This document shows, one piece after another, positions 1 to 10,209 of a DNA stretch of 64,000 nt. A program made the translations under genes and the position numbers. This DNA comes from Bombyx mori. Lineage: Eukaryota > Arthropoda > Insecta > Lepidoptera > Bombycidae. Within the stretch, counting starts at the first letter, position 1. Each line of letters starts with the position of its first letter. The DNA is taken from assembly GCF_030269925.1 (NCBI RefSeq), contig NC_085109.1:2046001-2110000 (forward strand), in the 5' to 3' direction. Under the pieces are notes generated by a model. That model searched no databases, had not been told where the DNA came from, and saw only the letters and a list, made by a program, of their open reading frames with translations.

Positions 1-305
1 TTTGAAGCGGTCGGTATTAAGAAATATACTATCACGTAGGCTGTGTTATCATGCCATTTGTAAGGCAATATAATATCCAAACCAGAACACAGTGTGGTTT
101 ATACCGAAGCCAATGCAGTACAGTGAGTCAGTGAGGTCACCCGACCACTCGTATAACTCAATGTTGATTATGCGGTTAGCTCCGTGTTAACTTTGCACCA
201 AGATTTATGTCTGTAATGTTTTGTTTCAATGACACATTGTTACCAACTTGAGCGGCTAATTAGCTTCTTACACAACTGAAACTTTAAATCTCTTCAAAAA
301 ATTAT
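1..305. other. no gene seen
   Basis: AT-rich sequence without a supported exon, RNA or recognised repeat. Confidence 0.5.
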
Positions 306-713
306 CTATTTAAATTAATACATGAAGCAAAAACTTTGTACCCATTTTTACGAAAATTGCGCGGACGGAGCGGTATGAAATTTCCCACACTTATGGAGAA
401 TATAAAGGAGTGAAGATATTTTTTTTAAATTATGTATAAAAATTAATTAAATCAATAAGAAAATACATTACACACACTACCATGTATTTGACACACACTC
501 ACGCATATAGGTATATACTCTTTTGTTTATTGTCAAACTTTTGTTATTATTTAAAGTCTGTGGTCAGTGTTTAATATTATTTCTCTATACTGTAGTCTGG
601 GCGAAATCTGTGATTACAAAAGTATATTATATATATATATATATATATATAGCTAGTCTTTGACAATAGAACCATAATAATGTTCAAACTTATAATTTCA
701 ATTAATTACAGTC
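306..713 (+). mobile_element. Helitron (TCTATATATTAATACG family), 3' end lost
   Basis: It matches the copies at 20097, 46695 and 54862 in order, but with a degenerate start. The 3' CTAG end is replaced by the junction with a SINE at about 712. It contains a (TA)n tract at 629-650. Confidence 0.6.
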
Positions 714-942
714 GACCACTTGTGAGTCCGCCCGGGTAGGTACCACCACCCTGCCTATTTCTGCCGTGAAACAGTGATGCGTTTCGGTTTGAAGGGTCTG
801 GCAGACGTTGAACTATAGTGAGACCTTAGAACTTAGATCTCAAGGTGGGTGGCGCATTTACCTTGTAGATGTCTATGGGCTCCAGTAACCACTTAACACC
901 AGGTGGGCTGTGAGCTCGTCCACCCATGTAACCAATAAAAAT
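711..942 (+). mobile_element. tRNA-headed SINE, 3' part
   Basis: Family body reading plus: CTGCCGTGAAACAGT, GCGTTTCGGTTTGAAGGG, ACCTTAGAAC, CTCCAGTAACCACTT, then GTGGGCTGTGAGCTCGTCC and an A-rich end. The tRNA-like head is missing. Confidence 0.85.
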
Positions 943-1724
943 TTAAAAAAACAGTCCAGTGGATGTCGACCACTACACTATCTCCGGCTGGGTGAGTGGT
1001 CAGCAGATGATCTAACAAAGAAGGGTCCTGTCCCTCAATATTTGGGACACGGGTGGGCTGTGTCACTAACTTGGAGAGGCCTTAGGCCAAAGCCGAATCG
1101 GAGGCAGCTCGACGGGTTACGTGAGAAGCTGACATAGGGTATGAAAGGGCCCCTAATGCATCTTGCGTTCGATTGCCTGAAACCACTTCGTTCTCCGACT
1201 CCGACACGATGAGCGCACGACAGGATTTTACATTGGTTGGCAAGACAGCTTAGCGGAGCAGAGTTTAGTAGTTACACTCAGGTTCAGGTCCCCCTACTGA
1301 CCGAAGAAAAAAAAAATAAAGAAAAAAAATTTGGCCGACTTCCATTGGTGTGAAAAACAACTTTATTACTTTTGGCCGAATTTAATCCTGGTGAGGTCTG
1401 AATTAAATTCTAAAGTTCCCCGTCAGCCTTTGGCGAGTACAACGAGAGCTACATGAATACCGCAACGGCAGCTTGTTTTGTATTTCAGTGTCGGTTCGCC
1501 TTCATTATATTTGGGCACGTCCTCCCTCTGAATATTCAACGCGTCCTCCTGCGTCTTTGTCGTCCCCAAATGTGCATCTCAGATATTACAGCTACCAGCA
1601 GTACAACAGAACCACAATGTTTCTGAATAAAAATCGTATACAATCTTTCGTTGATGTTTGGCACAAAAATTTAGGAATAAGAAATTTCCAATTAAGTTGT
1701 ATGAATGTAATAATAGTTTTAAAC
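943..1724. other. unclassified, probably old repeat
   Basis: This stretch has GC-richer patches (945-1140) that could be a retroposon remnant and a poly-A-like run at 1310-1328. The 84-codon open frame at 1473-1727 shows no domain or family resemblance and is not called a gene. Confidence 0.4.
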
Positions 1725-2068
1725 TAGCGACCTGCCCTCGTTTCGCTTAGGAAACATTAAATTTTATTATTGATAGCTGAGTCCCGCGATGTTACCCGCG
1801 GCTATTGTCGTACCGCGGGTGACGCCGCAGGGTGAAGCTAGTCTAAAAAAAGTAGCCTAAGTTACTTCTTATATCATCAGCTACCTATCAGTGAAAGTGT
1901 CGTCAAAATCGGTCTAGCTGTTCCAGAGATTACCGGAACAAACAGAGAGACAGACAGATAAAAATGGTATAAAGTGTTATTTTTATGTATATATATTTAT
2001 ATGCCATGCATGTAATAAAAAGCGGTTATTTCAATATTATAAACAGACACTCCAATTTCATTTACATG
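1725..2068 (-). mobile_element. Helitron-like repeat, inverted partner of 3043-3392
   Basis: Begins ctagcgacctgccctcg on plus and runs through CGGTCTAGCTGTTCCAGAG and an AAAAGCGGTTATTTCAATA motif. The same series appears in reverse at 3043-3392 and again at about 49740-50036. Confidence 0.5.
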
Positions 2069-2107
2069 TATAGATAATTTTCATAGTACAATAGTCGAGG
2101 GTTGAAA

Positions 2108-2336
2108 AGCTATTTGGTTTAAGCGACATTTCGCTTAATCCGCGACATTTATCTTTGTAACTAAAGGTCCGTTTTATTTGGTATTAGCATCAACAGTTCA
2201 ACGTTTGTAATTGAACTTTAATTAAGCTTACTCCATTCATATATCTGAAGAAGATTTTTTAATGATATTTTATCCAAATTTTAAACTTTAAATGGCTCTC
2301 CTGTAAATTTGCAAAAATGTAGCTTAAGCCAAATAG
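2108..2336. mobile_element. MITE with GCTATTTGGTTTAAGC ends
   Basis: Inverted ends gctatttggtttaagcgaca and (reverse) agcttaagccaaatagc enclose about 230 bp. A related copy lies at 43497-43752. Confidence 0.5.
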
Positions 2337-2352
2337 CCGTGAAAATTTTACT

Positions 2353-2794
2353 TTTTTTTATATGATTTCTGGTGGCCCGAAGGCCTTTCCAGTTTCACCA
2401 GGACAGGTGGGCGTGCAAAGCTCATCCAGGAGGGGTGGGATTTGCTAAGAGCTACCCGAGCGCCTCTGAAGAAGATCTAACAACTCAAGAGTTGCTGCTT
2501 CGCGAATCTACTACCGAATCGGAATCGCGACCCGCTGAGAAGATCCGGCGAGAAACTCAGCGGGCTGATGCATGGGTTAGGTTGCACGTCGAACTCTTTG
2601 CAGAGTTCGACGAGTACGGTTACCCGGATCCCTAAGCCTGCTCCTAATGTTAGAACTGAAGGTATCTAATGCAAGAGTTATTGGATCTGATGGATCCGTA
2701 AGGACGTGTCTAGGGCGATGAGAGTGACTTGCTCCTGCCTGATGAGGATTCGGGGAGTAGTCAGCGGCGGCAACGATAAGGCGATTATCATGAC
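2353..2794 (-). mobile_element. 5'-truncated Jockey-like LINE (same family as 22944-28081)
   Basis: The tail matches the 3' end of the full LINE (GGCCCGAAGGCC, GGATCGGAATCGCGACCCG type motifs) with a T run on plus at 2353. It is flanked by perfect 12-bp duplications GAAAATTTTACT at 2341-2352 and 2795-2806, proving insertion by target-primed reverse transcription. Confidence 0.85.
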
Positions 2795-3042
2795 GAAAAT
2801 TTTACTCCGCGATATGGTGCCATCGATAGAGTTTGGTAATGGATGACCTCGAAAGGTACGCTACGGAATCTTTGATCTCAAGTTTGGGCTAGCTAACCGC
2901 CTATTTCTGTTTTTGCAATTTCTTTTACAGACTGATGCTTTAACGATATTTTCTCCTTCTATTTATTTTATCTTTTGGATATTTGAAGAGATAATTTGAT
3001 GGATACATTCAGTTACATCATTACCTGTACATCTGTACATAT

Positions 3043-3392
3043 AAATAAAATTACAGTGTCTGTTTGTAGTATTGAAATAACCGCTTTTCACTTCATGCAT
3101 ATGAATATATATACGGTACATACACCAAAATAGCATTTTTTACAATTTTTGTTTGTCTGTCGGTCTGTTTGTTCCGGTTAATCTCTGGAACGGCTGGATC
3201 GATTTTGATGAGACTTTCACTGATAGGTAGCTGATGATATAAGGAGTAACTTAAGCTACTTTTTAGACTAGCTTCGCCCCATGGCGTCACCCGCCGGTAT
3301 TTGTCGTACCGCGCGCAACATGGCGGGCTTCGCCTATTCAATAATAAAGTTTAATGTTTCCGAAGCGAAGCGAAGGCGGGTCGGTAGTGTAC
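3043..3392 (+). mobile_element. Helitron-like repeat, plus orientation
   Basis: Reverse-oriented counterpart of 1725-2068, ending gaaggcgggtcgGTAG|T, where the usual CTAG has changed. Confidence 0.5.
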
Positions 3393-3608
3393 AATAAGAT
3401 TAGCATATTTCCGCTTTATCATTGCTCGTTTTGGTATGTTCATGATTAGTGTCACTCTCACTATACGTTGAGTGTAACACGTATCTCCATGTGTTTGGAT
3501 TCACAGCGAAAAGAAACTAGTCATCGTCAAATCTCCTGTTATCAAGTGGACTAGTGCTGATGTTAATTCTTAACTCAATGCAGCCAAGCTTTAAGGACAG
3601 CGTATATT

Positions 3609-3648
3609 CCACGGAATAGATAAATAAGGTTATTTATCTATTCCGTGG
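3609..3648. repeat. near-perfect palindrome, 19-bp arms
   Basis: CCACGGAATAGATAAATAA, then GG, then its exact reverse complement. The 2-nt centre is too short for a normal hairpin loop. TATATTCC flanks it on both sides. Confidence 0.9.
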
Positions 3649-3649
3649 T

Positions 3650-4036
3650 ATATTCCAATTAACTTTTTTCTTTCTTTGGAATTTATGTACGTTGCTTCTT
3701 CTCTGTAAAAAAGCTAGACAAGTTTTATACACGTCTGGCATTTGCGGTAGTATTAATGAGTATATATATTATCTAGCGACTCAGTTTTACGATTAATTAG
3801 GCAATAAATTATGTTAAGCGTCGAATTAAAATTTAAATGTATTTTTTGTTTGCTGACGAATAAACCGAAAGAGACATAAAATGCTGGTTGGCTGGATGGT
3901 TTTTATGTGTCTTTTATTCATATAGGTATGATTTATATCAAAGCGTTATTCTAGAAGCTATGACTTTATGTTTCGGGTGAATTATAGAAAAAGTATTAGG
4001 TCGTGTTTGTGAAAGTATGATCGTTTGTAAACTGTC
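3650..4036. other. no gene seen
   Basis: AT-rich; nothing supported on either strand. Confidence 0.5.
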
Positions 4037-4367
4037 GATGTCGCCCTAAACACGTCATTACGGATCCTCTCGATCCATTAACGGTGCTTTTAGGTACCTA
4101 CTTCAAGCACCGATCACCGCCCTCGCTGAACCCGTCGCTTGCGATGAAGGGCTCGACGAGTAAATTAACCCATAGACACAGCCCACAGAGCTTCTCGCCA
4201 AATCTTCTCAGTGGGTCGCGTTTCCGATCCGGTGATAGATTCTGCGAAGCACTGCTCTTGCTAGGGCCAGTGTTTGCAACACTCTCGGTTTGAGCCCCGT
4301 GAGCTCACCTACACGTCAAGGCGAATCTGAAATAGCCTTGAGAGGCTATCAGAATAGGTAGAAAAAA
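4037..4367 (+). mobile_element. 5'-truncated Jockey-like LINE tail, second family
   Basis: Shares GTGGGTCGCGTTTCCGATCC-type motifs with 11170, 32706, 37813, 38152, 60103 and 62505, and ends AGGTAGAAAAAAA. It lies about 190 bp past the lysozyme stop codon. Confidence 0.8.
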
Positions 4368-4555
4368 ATATATTGTTTTACTGTATAATGGTTCGTCACC
4401 CTAACTAGCATACTGTTGAATCCAGTATTCAGGATCTGATTGTATTTACTCTCGTCTCCGATGCGTGCTCCCATTAGTAGATGAAGGTTAAGAAAATATT
4501 CAATTATTGATTTAAATTTTTTTACTTGCAAATCACTTGATTATCACTTGGTTAA

Positions 4556-4696
4556 TTATAAAGTGCACTCTTCGTAGCGCAGAAGCCACCGTCGTCCGTT
4601 GACTGAGCGGTTAAGGGGCTTGGTGCAACCGTACCCACCGTTACCGTTCACCATCATGTAGTCGAAGCAGTCCGTCACGCCATCACCGTTGCAGTC
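4556..4696 (-). CDS. lysozyme exon 4 (C-terminus)
   Basis: The acceptor acacag precedes 4696. The 46 codons hold DCNGDGVTDCFDYMM, GYGC and a last cysteine, then TAA at 4558-4556. DCNGDG is the hallmark C-terminal motif of the family. No clear AATAAA is seen close downstream; a LINE tail starts about 190 bp on. Confidence 0.9.
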   Translation of the reverse strand, partial: DCNGDGVTDCFDYMMVNGNGGYGCTKPLNRSVNGRRWLLRYEECTL

Positions 4697-7600
4697 CTGT
4701 GTATCACATATCTAGTAAGAAAGCCATCGGGAAATTGTCTCGAGAGTATTCTAAGCCTTGAGGACCATTGTCGCAATTCAGTAATGTATTGCGATTTGAT
4801 GGGCCGGAGATTTATCTATCCCCTACTGACTTTGACTGAGTCGGAGGCGTAGTAGCGACTGTGTCTATTGCGCTGAGGGTCGTGGGTTGAATTCGTGTGA
4901 TGAACAAACAGGTCTGTTTGATATATATATATATTTATTTCTTATTCGGGTGCACGAGCTCACAACCCACCTGGTGTTAAGGGGTTACTGGAGCCCATAG
5001 ACATCTATAACGTAAAAGCGACACCCACCAAATGATTATTATCTATATATGTGTATGTTGCGTACATTAGTATGTATATATGCCAGTCTCTGGTGCCCAT
5101 AGTACAGGGAATCCTAATTTGGGGCCGGATGACCGTGCGTGTTTTGTTCCCAGTTATTTATTTGTCGGAGATGGTCATTAGTTTGGTAGCTAAACGAAAC
5201 GCAGCACGATTACCGAGAGATGGCAGCACGATTGTGGTATCGTCTCTGCTAACTTCGTGCTACGACAGAGCCTAGCCGATGGAGGCCGTAGACTCCATCA
5301 CATTTACCAACCAGCCTTCTTGAAGAGCGGTGCCTCCGCCCTAAGAAGTGTCATTCCTTTTCATTTGCTAACGTCAAGAGAAGATTTCTAAATTGTTCTA
5401 AGACAACCAACGTGATTGGCGTACTCAATGTTTCTCTTAGCTCGATCACCCTATTCGCCCCTATGATGTCTGACGATGGTGTTAATAAATGTGGCTTCTT
5501 CGACATATTTATTATTTACTAGCTTGCCCCTCTGCAGCTTGGTTGCGCAGACTAAACTTTTGCTAAAGATTCGGCCAGCCTTAACCACAAAATGCCCACG
5601 AAAACAGTTTTATTCAGTTATATACAGTCATAGTTCAGTTATTTTGTTCAAAATATTTACGAAATAAAGACACGCGTGTAAGGCTAACCTGTCAACAGAC
5701 AGAGAAGGGACAAGTCTTCCCCAACAACTGCGACGTTGGGTTATTCAAGAAAAGAGCATATTCTTACCTGAAGGGTAGGCAACGCATTGGCGTAAACGCT
5801 GGTGACCGTGGGCGGCGGTGAATCACTTACCATCAGGTGACCCGTCTTGCTCGTTTGCCACTCGTTGACATAAAAAAAAAAAAAAGTCGATCTATTGCTT
5901 ACCTTTCCAAACCGTTCTAAATAGCCTTCGATTATTTTCTTTGAGCAATGATAGTTTCTTGCGCAGTCTTCCCAGGCTGTAACAAAAAAAGTGTAAACGC
6001 AAATAAATGCCCAAATCAAAGATCTGGCTTTAATGTGCATTTGATAATAAAACATACTAGTGGCCCCGCATTAGTCGAAATTAGACTATAATTAATTGAA
6101 ATTATAAGTTTAAACATTATTATGGTTCTATTGTCGAAAACGATTATATCTAATTCGATAATATGATCACAGTATTCGCCAAAACTGCACTATAAATAAA
6201 TAATATTTAAGACAAACAATATTAATCTACTAGAGGTCCCGCAGTAGTCGAAATTCGACTATAATTAATTGGAATTGTAAGCTTGTACACTATTATGATT
6301 GTTTATTTTACTTCTATAATCACTAATTTCGCCAAGACTACACTATAAAACTATGAACAAAGACAAACAATATTTAATCTATTCTCAATTTGACAACAGA
6401 CGTCAAGAACAAAAGTTTGACGAAATAGTAGGTATGCATGCGTGTGTGCGTCAAATACATGGTATGTAGTGTGTGAAATGTTTTCTTTATTGATTTAATG
6501 TATTTTTTACGCATTATTTTAAAAAAATATTAGCATTGTGCACTTCTCTATATTCTCTATAAGTGTGGAAAATTTCATACTCCTCCGTCCGCGCAATTTT
6601 CGTAAAAAGGGATACAAAGTTTTTGCTTCACGTATTAATATATAGATTCTCAATTCGACCACAGACTTTAAACAATAACAAAACGTTTCCCAATTGACAG
6701 TAAACAAAGAGTATATTTTTATGAATGTGTTGTGTCAAATACATGGTAGTGTGTGTAATGCTTTTTTTATTGATTTAATGTGTTTTTTATGCATAATTTA
6801 AAAAAAAAATTAGCATTCTGCACTTCTTCTCTATATTCTCTATAAGTATAGGAAATTTCATAATCCTCCGTCAGGTCAATTTTCGTAAAAAGGGGTACAA
6901 AGTTTTGTGCTTCACGTATTAATATATAGATTACGTTGTCCTATGAGTTAGGTTTCTTAACTTTCCTTTATCTGTCCATTGTAACCGTTTTGCGGGACAA
7001 ATGAGTGGCAGGGAGGTACACACTGGTGGTTTCCGGGACCAGGGATATGTGGCCGATGGTGTTAAAGGCTGACCCCCCTACCTAATGCACTGTTTATCGG
7101 GTATAATAGTAATTTTAAAATTTTCGCGTGATCTAGTTTTCTTTTTTTTATTTCTTGTTTAGGTGGGTGGATGAAGTCACGGCCCACCTGATATTAAATG
7201 GTTACCGGAACCCATAATAATTTACATCTACAACGTGATTGCCGCCACCTGCCTTGAGATATAAGTTCTATCGCCTCAATATGCAATATACAACGGCTGC
7301 ATCACCCTTCAAACCGAAACGCATTACTGCTTCACGGCAGAAATAGGTAGCGTGGTGATACCTGCCCGTGCGGACTCACAAGACGTCCTACCACCCGTAA
7401 TTACGCAAATTATAATTTTGCGGGATTGATTATTGTGCGAGAACTGTTTTTTTTTAAATTGTAACTTTATTTCAATTGGTATGCAATGGAGGGTCAATAA
7501 ATAAATGAGAGCAACGCCCTCACCATGGCTCCTCTCCGGGGTATCTTCGGAGTGCACAACCTTTCCTGCATCCACCCAATACACCTTGGATATATTAAAT

Positions 7601-10132
7601 GGTCCACAGTATCCTCCAGTACAGTCGTGTGCAAGATTACATTTTGTGGATACGTAGCAGAGGCATCTGAAGCAGCTCTCCGACAAATTTGAAATGAAAA
7701 CTCCTGAAAAAGAAGAAGTGAGAGAATGAGAAGGGGAATTTTTTCCAGCGCCGATCGTCAGACCCCCTAACAACTTCTGAAAAAAAAAATAGTTAAAAAA
7801 AAGTAACAAAATACGCTTTTGTAGAAAATCCAACTAAATATTAGAAAACAAATTTTAATAAATTTGAACTAAAAAATATTTGAAAATTTTATTTATTTTT
7901 AATTTTTTAGTTGAATTTCAATTTTCTTTAAATATTGAATTGTCATCGATCCTTAATAAGTATACCAAATTTCGAGTTAATCCGACATTTTGAAGGGGGT
8001 CAAAATCATGTTCAAAGATTCCGTTACAAACATTCATACGTCTGAAGCTAAGAAAAGCGTATTAATAAGATCTGTTGACGTATAGAGAAGTAAAGGGATT
8101 TTAAATATTTCAGACCAATAGATAGCTGGGCCGATGCTCTAATATTGTCGACCATGAACGACAGTGACCGTTCACCATCAGGGTATGTGCCGTGGCAATA
8201 TAAAATAGTTATTCCTACGTTGCGTCATGTTTTTTTCTACCTTCAATAACATAAGAATTCGTGTTCAACTTTATTTTTTTAATAGCCGCAAATGTAACTT
8301 TTTTTTATTGCTTAGATGGGTTGACGATCTCACAACCCACCTGGTGTTAAGTGGTTACTGGAGCCCATAGACATCTACAATGTAAATGCGCCACCCACCT
8401 TGAGACATAAGTTCTAAGGTACAACGGCACCCTTCAAATCGAAACGCATTACTACTTCACGGCAGAAATAGTCGGGGTGGTGGTACCTAGCCGCGCGGAC
8501 TCACAAGAGGTTCCTACCACTAGTACAAGACATATGTCCGTTATCGCCTCACATACGCTGCTGAGGCCTGGTATCACCTGTTGTCGCCGTCCCAGCGATC
8601 TAGGTTGCAGGCCCAGCAGAGTTTTCCCCTCCGTACTATCGTCGGGGTCGGGCGGTACGTCAGTAATGACGTTCAATCGCCCGGGACCTAGGTGCGGTGT
8701 GGAGTCGCTCAGGGAGTTTGTGACTAGGCTTGCTCGTGCCCCCGACGATCGTTTAGAGATATATATCTTCACCGGCTGTGAGGCCGGAGAGGAGCGCTTC
8801 CCTCGGAGTTGGGTTTCACCAGTCTCTAGTCTCACACCTCTTGCCCGCTTGGCGGATCCCCCGTCTGTGGACCGCGGTTGCCCCTCGTAGGTGCAACCTC
8901 TTTCCCTTAGGGACATTAGTGCCCAAAATCACAATACATTCCGGGTACCCGCCTGCGGGATTCGAACACCGTTGCATCGCTATACGAATGCACCGGACGT
9001 CTTATCCTTTAGGCCACGACGACTATATAATGTGTTATATAGTCTATCTAATGTGTTAAGGGAAAATATCTGACACGATTGTAACTCGCTTTTAAGCGCG
9101 AAAGAGATCAGGTCACGACCTTGTGATGCGAAGACATTGGAGATCGCAACCTGAATACCATTCCGACCACCACAAGACAGAAGATCAAACTACCTACTCT
9201 ACTGTCAAAAATAACATTAAACTCAATGCTTCGTGTTAGCTATCGGTGTGATGGTATCTATACTTATATATGCAGGCTCACAATACAACCTTGTAAAATA
9301 ATAATTATCCCTTACATAACATCGTGCAATAAAAATCAAACCCGCATAATTATAATCTGCGTAATTACTGGTGGTAGGACCTCTTGTGACTCCGCACGGG
9401 TAGTTACCACCGCCCTGCGTATTTCTGCCATGAAGCAGTAATGCGTTCCAGCAGCCGAACGAAGCGGGCTTTTACATATGTGAATAAAAATTGAACACAG
9501 AGAAACAGAAAGAACACAGAAAGATGAACCCGTTAGTTCTATGATGTGGGGTTAATCCACAAGCTTCGGCCAGAAGTCGTCATACTAATTACTGTGCTAC
9601 CGATTCATTCAATTGGTTTTATTTAATCAAGTTCTTCTTCTTCTTCTTTAATTTTTGGCTCCGGCACGGTTTGCGCATTAGCCAGCGTCAAGTAATAAGA
9701 TTTTTATAATTCGCTGTTTTTATTATTTACAGTTAATGAATAATTAAAAAACGAAGGAAACCCAAATTAATCAACTCAGATGAAATTATATGAAATGAGA
9801 TGAGATGAAATATAATATCAGTAAAATGATGGTCATTTACTTAGACTTTTTCACTAAACTTTTTGGAAGATCCCGAGAAGCTACTTTGTTTTATTTTCCC
9901 ACAATTGTGCACTTTCAAATATATTAAACAGTTCATAAATTACCGTTATTACACATATTTAAACCTGAAGAAACGCTAAATAGACAAAATAAAACAATTC
10001 ACACAACTTCGCTTTTCGCGTTCCCGCCAAAAAGTCCATTTAATCAAGTTATTTACCTCCTGAACCGGTTATCCAAAACACGAAGACTGCAACGAAACAA
10101 GCAGGAAATACTAACGATCTCGTAACAAACAT
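4556..10132 (-). CDS. i-type (destabilase-like) lysozyme, four exons, complete
   Basis: A secreted protein of the invertebrate-type lysozyme/destabilase family, rebuilt as 10132-10057, 7703-7524, 5976-5903 and 4696-4556 (471 nt, 156 residues plus stop). All junctions are GT/AG and phases agree (1, 1, 0). Residues 1-25 form a hydrophobic signal peptide. Residues 26-110 carry the family pattern: SESCFRCLC, HDCTGGYCGPF, YWVDAGK, then AWEDCARNYHC. The last exon gives DCNGDG, DCFDYMM and GYGC. The mature part has 12 cysteines, as expected of this disulfide-rich fold. Family members cleave peptidoglycan or act as isopeptidases, but the Glu that follows the CxC motif in active bivalve enzymes is not present here (the stretch is CLCYVSTKC), so muramidase activity is doubtful. 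The length fits the family. No neighbouring gene appears related. The family is secure; the exact start rests on the signal peptide and phase match. Confidence 0.9.
4922..5030 (-). mobile_element. tRNA-headed SINE fragment
   Basis: 3' end of the family only: GAGCTCACAACCCACCTGG through ACATCTATAACG on plus. It lies in lysozyme intron 3. Confidence 0.75.
5031..5765. other. lysozyme intron 3, no other feature
   Basis: Short open frames on plus (5051-5275, 5476-5667) show no recognisable domain and lie inside the lysozyme intron. Confidence 0.45.
5766..5885 (+). mobile_element. truncated retroposon tail with poly-A
   Basis: GGTGACCGTGGGCGGCGGTG and CACTTACCATCAGGTGACCC motifs run into a poly-A at 5871-5885. 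It is related to but distinct from the tails at 38930 and 61484, and sits 17 bp from the exon 3 donor of the lysozyme gene. Confidence 0.65.
5903..5976 (-). CDS. lysozyme exon 3
   Basis: The acceptor ttacag precedes 5976 and the donor gtaagc starts at 5902. The 74 nt encode AWEDCARNYHC and KKIIEGYLERFGK, matching the conserved middle helix of i-type lysozymes (pattern xxCxxxxxCxxxxxxxYxxRF). The poly-A end of a retroposon lies only 17 bp downstream of the donor. Confidence 0.9.
6057..6930 (-). mobile_element. Helitron, outer copy, interrupted
   Basis: On minus it starts TCTATATATTAATACG at 6930 and ends CTAG at 6057, with A before the start and T after the end, as Helitrons require. A second copy of the same family splits it at 6230-6646. 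Confidence 0.75.
6230..6646 (-). mobile_element. Helitron nested inside a Helitron
   Basis: A complete 417-bp copy with TC start, a subterminal hairpin (TAGTCGA/TCGACTA) and CTAG end, lying between A (6229) and T (6647) of the older copy. Removing it restores continuous family sequence. Confidence 0.75.
7141..7432 (-). mobile_element. tRNA-headed SINE, 3' part
   Basis: Full tail and body (GGGTGGATGAAGTC through ATTACGCAAATTATAATTTTG), no head. It lies in lysozyme intron 2, about 90 bp from exon 2. Confidence 0.85.
7524..7703 (-). CDS. lysozyme exon 2 (cysteine-rich core)
   Basis: The acceptor is a pyrimidine-rich stretch ending in ttcag before 7703; the donor gtgagg begins at 7523. The 180-nt exon encodes the half of the domain with six cysteines and the CGPF and YWVDAG motifs typical of i-type lysozymes, ending within the His-Ala codon pair shared with exon 3. 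Confidence 0.9.
7705..8303. other. lysozyme intron 1, AT-rich
   Basis: No gene or clear repeat boundary; a degenerate transposon-like stretch around 7930-8070 was not classified. Confidence 0.4.
8304..9023 (-). mobile_element. mosaic tRNA-headed SINE with a foreign GC-rich middle
   Basis: The tail/body (8304-8527) and tRNA-like head (8940-9023; GGGATTCGAACACCG box) are normal, but the usual middle of about 145 bp is replaced by 8528-8935. That block is GC-rich and open for about 130 codons on minus with no stop. I do not recognise its origin. Confidence 0.65.
9296..9445 (+). mobile_element. tRNA-headed SINE, internal fragment
   Basis: ATCGTGCAATAAAAATCAAA through TGCCATGAAGCAGTAATGCG; both head and tail are missing. 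Confidence 0.75.
9770..10038 (-). repeat. unclassified interspersed repeat (GGCGGGAACGCGA family)
   Basis: Shared with 29205, 44222, 58563 and 61640: GAGATGAGATGAAAT, ATCAGTAAAATGATGG, AACTTCGC, GCGTTCCCGCCAAAAAGTCC. It ends 19 bp from the lysozyme exon 1 boundary. No inverted ends or poly-A identify its class. Confidence 0.6.
10057..10132 (-). CDS. lysozyme exon 1 (signal peptide)
   Basis: ATG at 10132-10130 opens a 25-codon hydrophobic stretch (MFVTRSLVFPACFVAVFVFW, then ITGSG) ending one base into a codon at a GT donor (gtaaat, first base 10056). That phase-1 end fits exon 2, which begins two bases into a codon. No in-frame ATG is seen just upstream. Confidence 0.75.
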
Positions 10133-10169
10133 TTCTATGTTTGTATGTACAACAGGCTCTGTGAAATGC

Positions 10170-10196
10170 CAATGATAAATTAATTAATATAATATA
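10170..10196 (-). promoter_or_regulatory. possible core promoter of the lysozyme gene
   Basis: On minus, overlapping TATATTA motifs (10196-10185) lie 20-25 bp before a TCATTG initiator-like hexamer (10175-10170), which would give a 5' leader of about 40 nt before the ATG. The surroundings are AT-rich, so chance is possible. A tRNA-derived SINE begins just upstream at 10210. Confidence 0.3.
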
Positions 10197-10209
10197 GATA
10201 AATAAAAAT

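Noticed and set aside
1473..1727. 84-codon plus frame
   Set aside because: No domain, no splice signals consistent with a neighbour, next to repeats.
7324..7440. Recurrent peptide-like frames (…ISAVKQ, …ITGGRTSC) at many loci
   Set aside because: They are translations of the SINE body; the repeated peptide reflects repeat copy number, not a protein family.
8452..8916. 154-codon minus frame (8452-8916) as a gene
   Set aside because: It starts in unknown GC-rich filler and ends in SINE body; no domain seen. Kept as part of the mosaic SINE finding.
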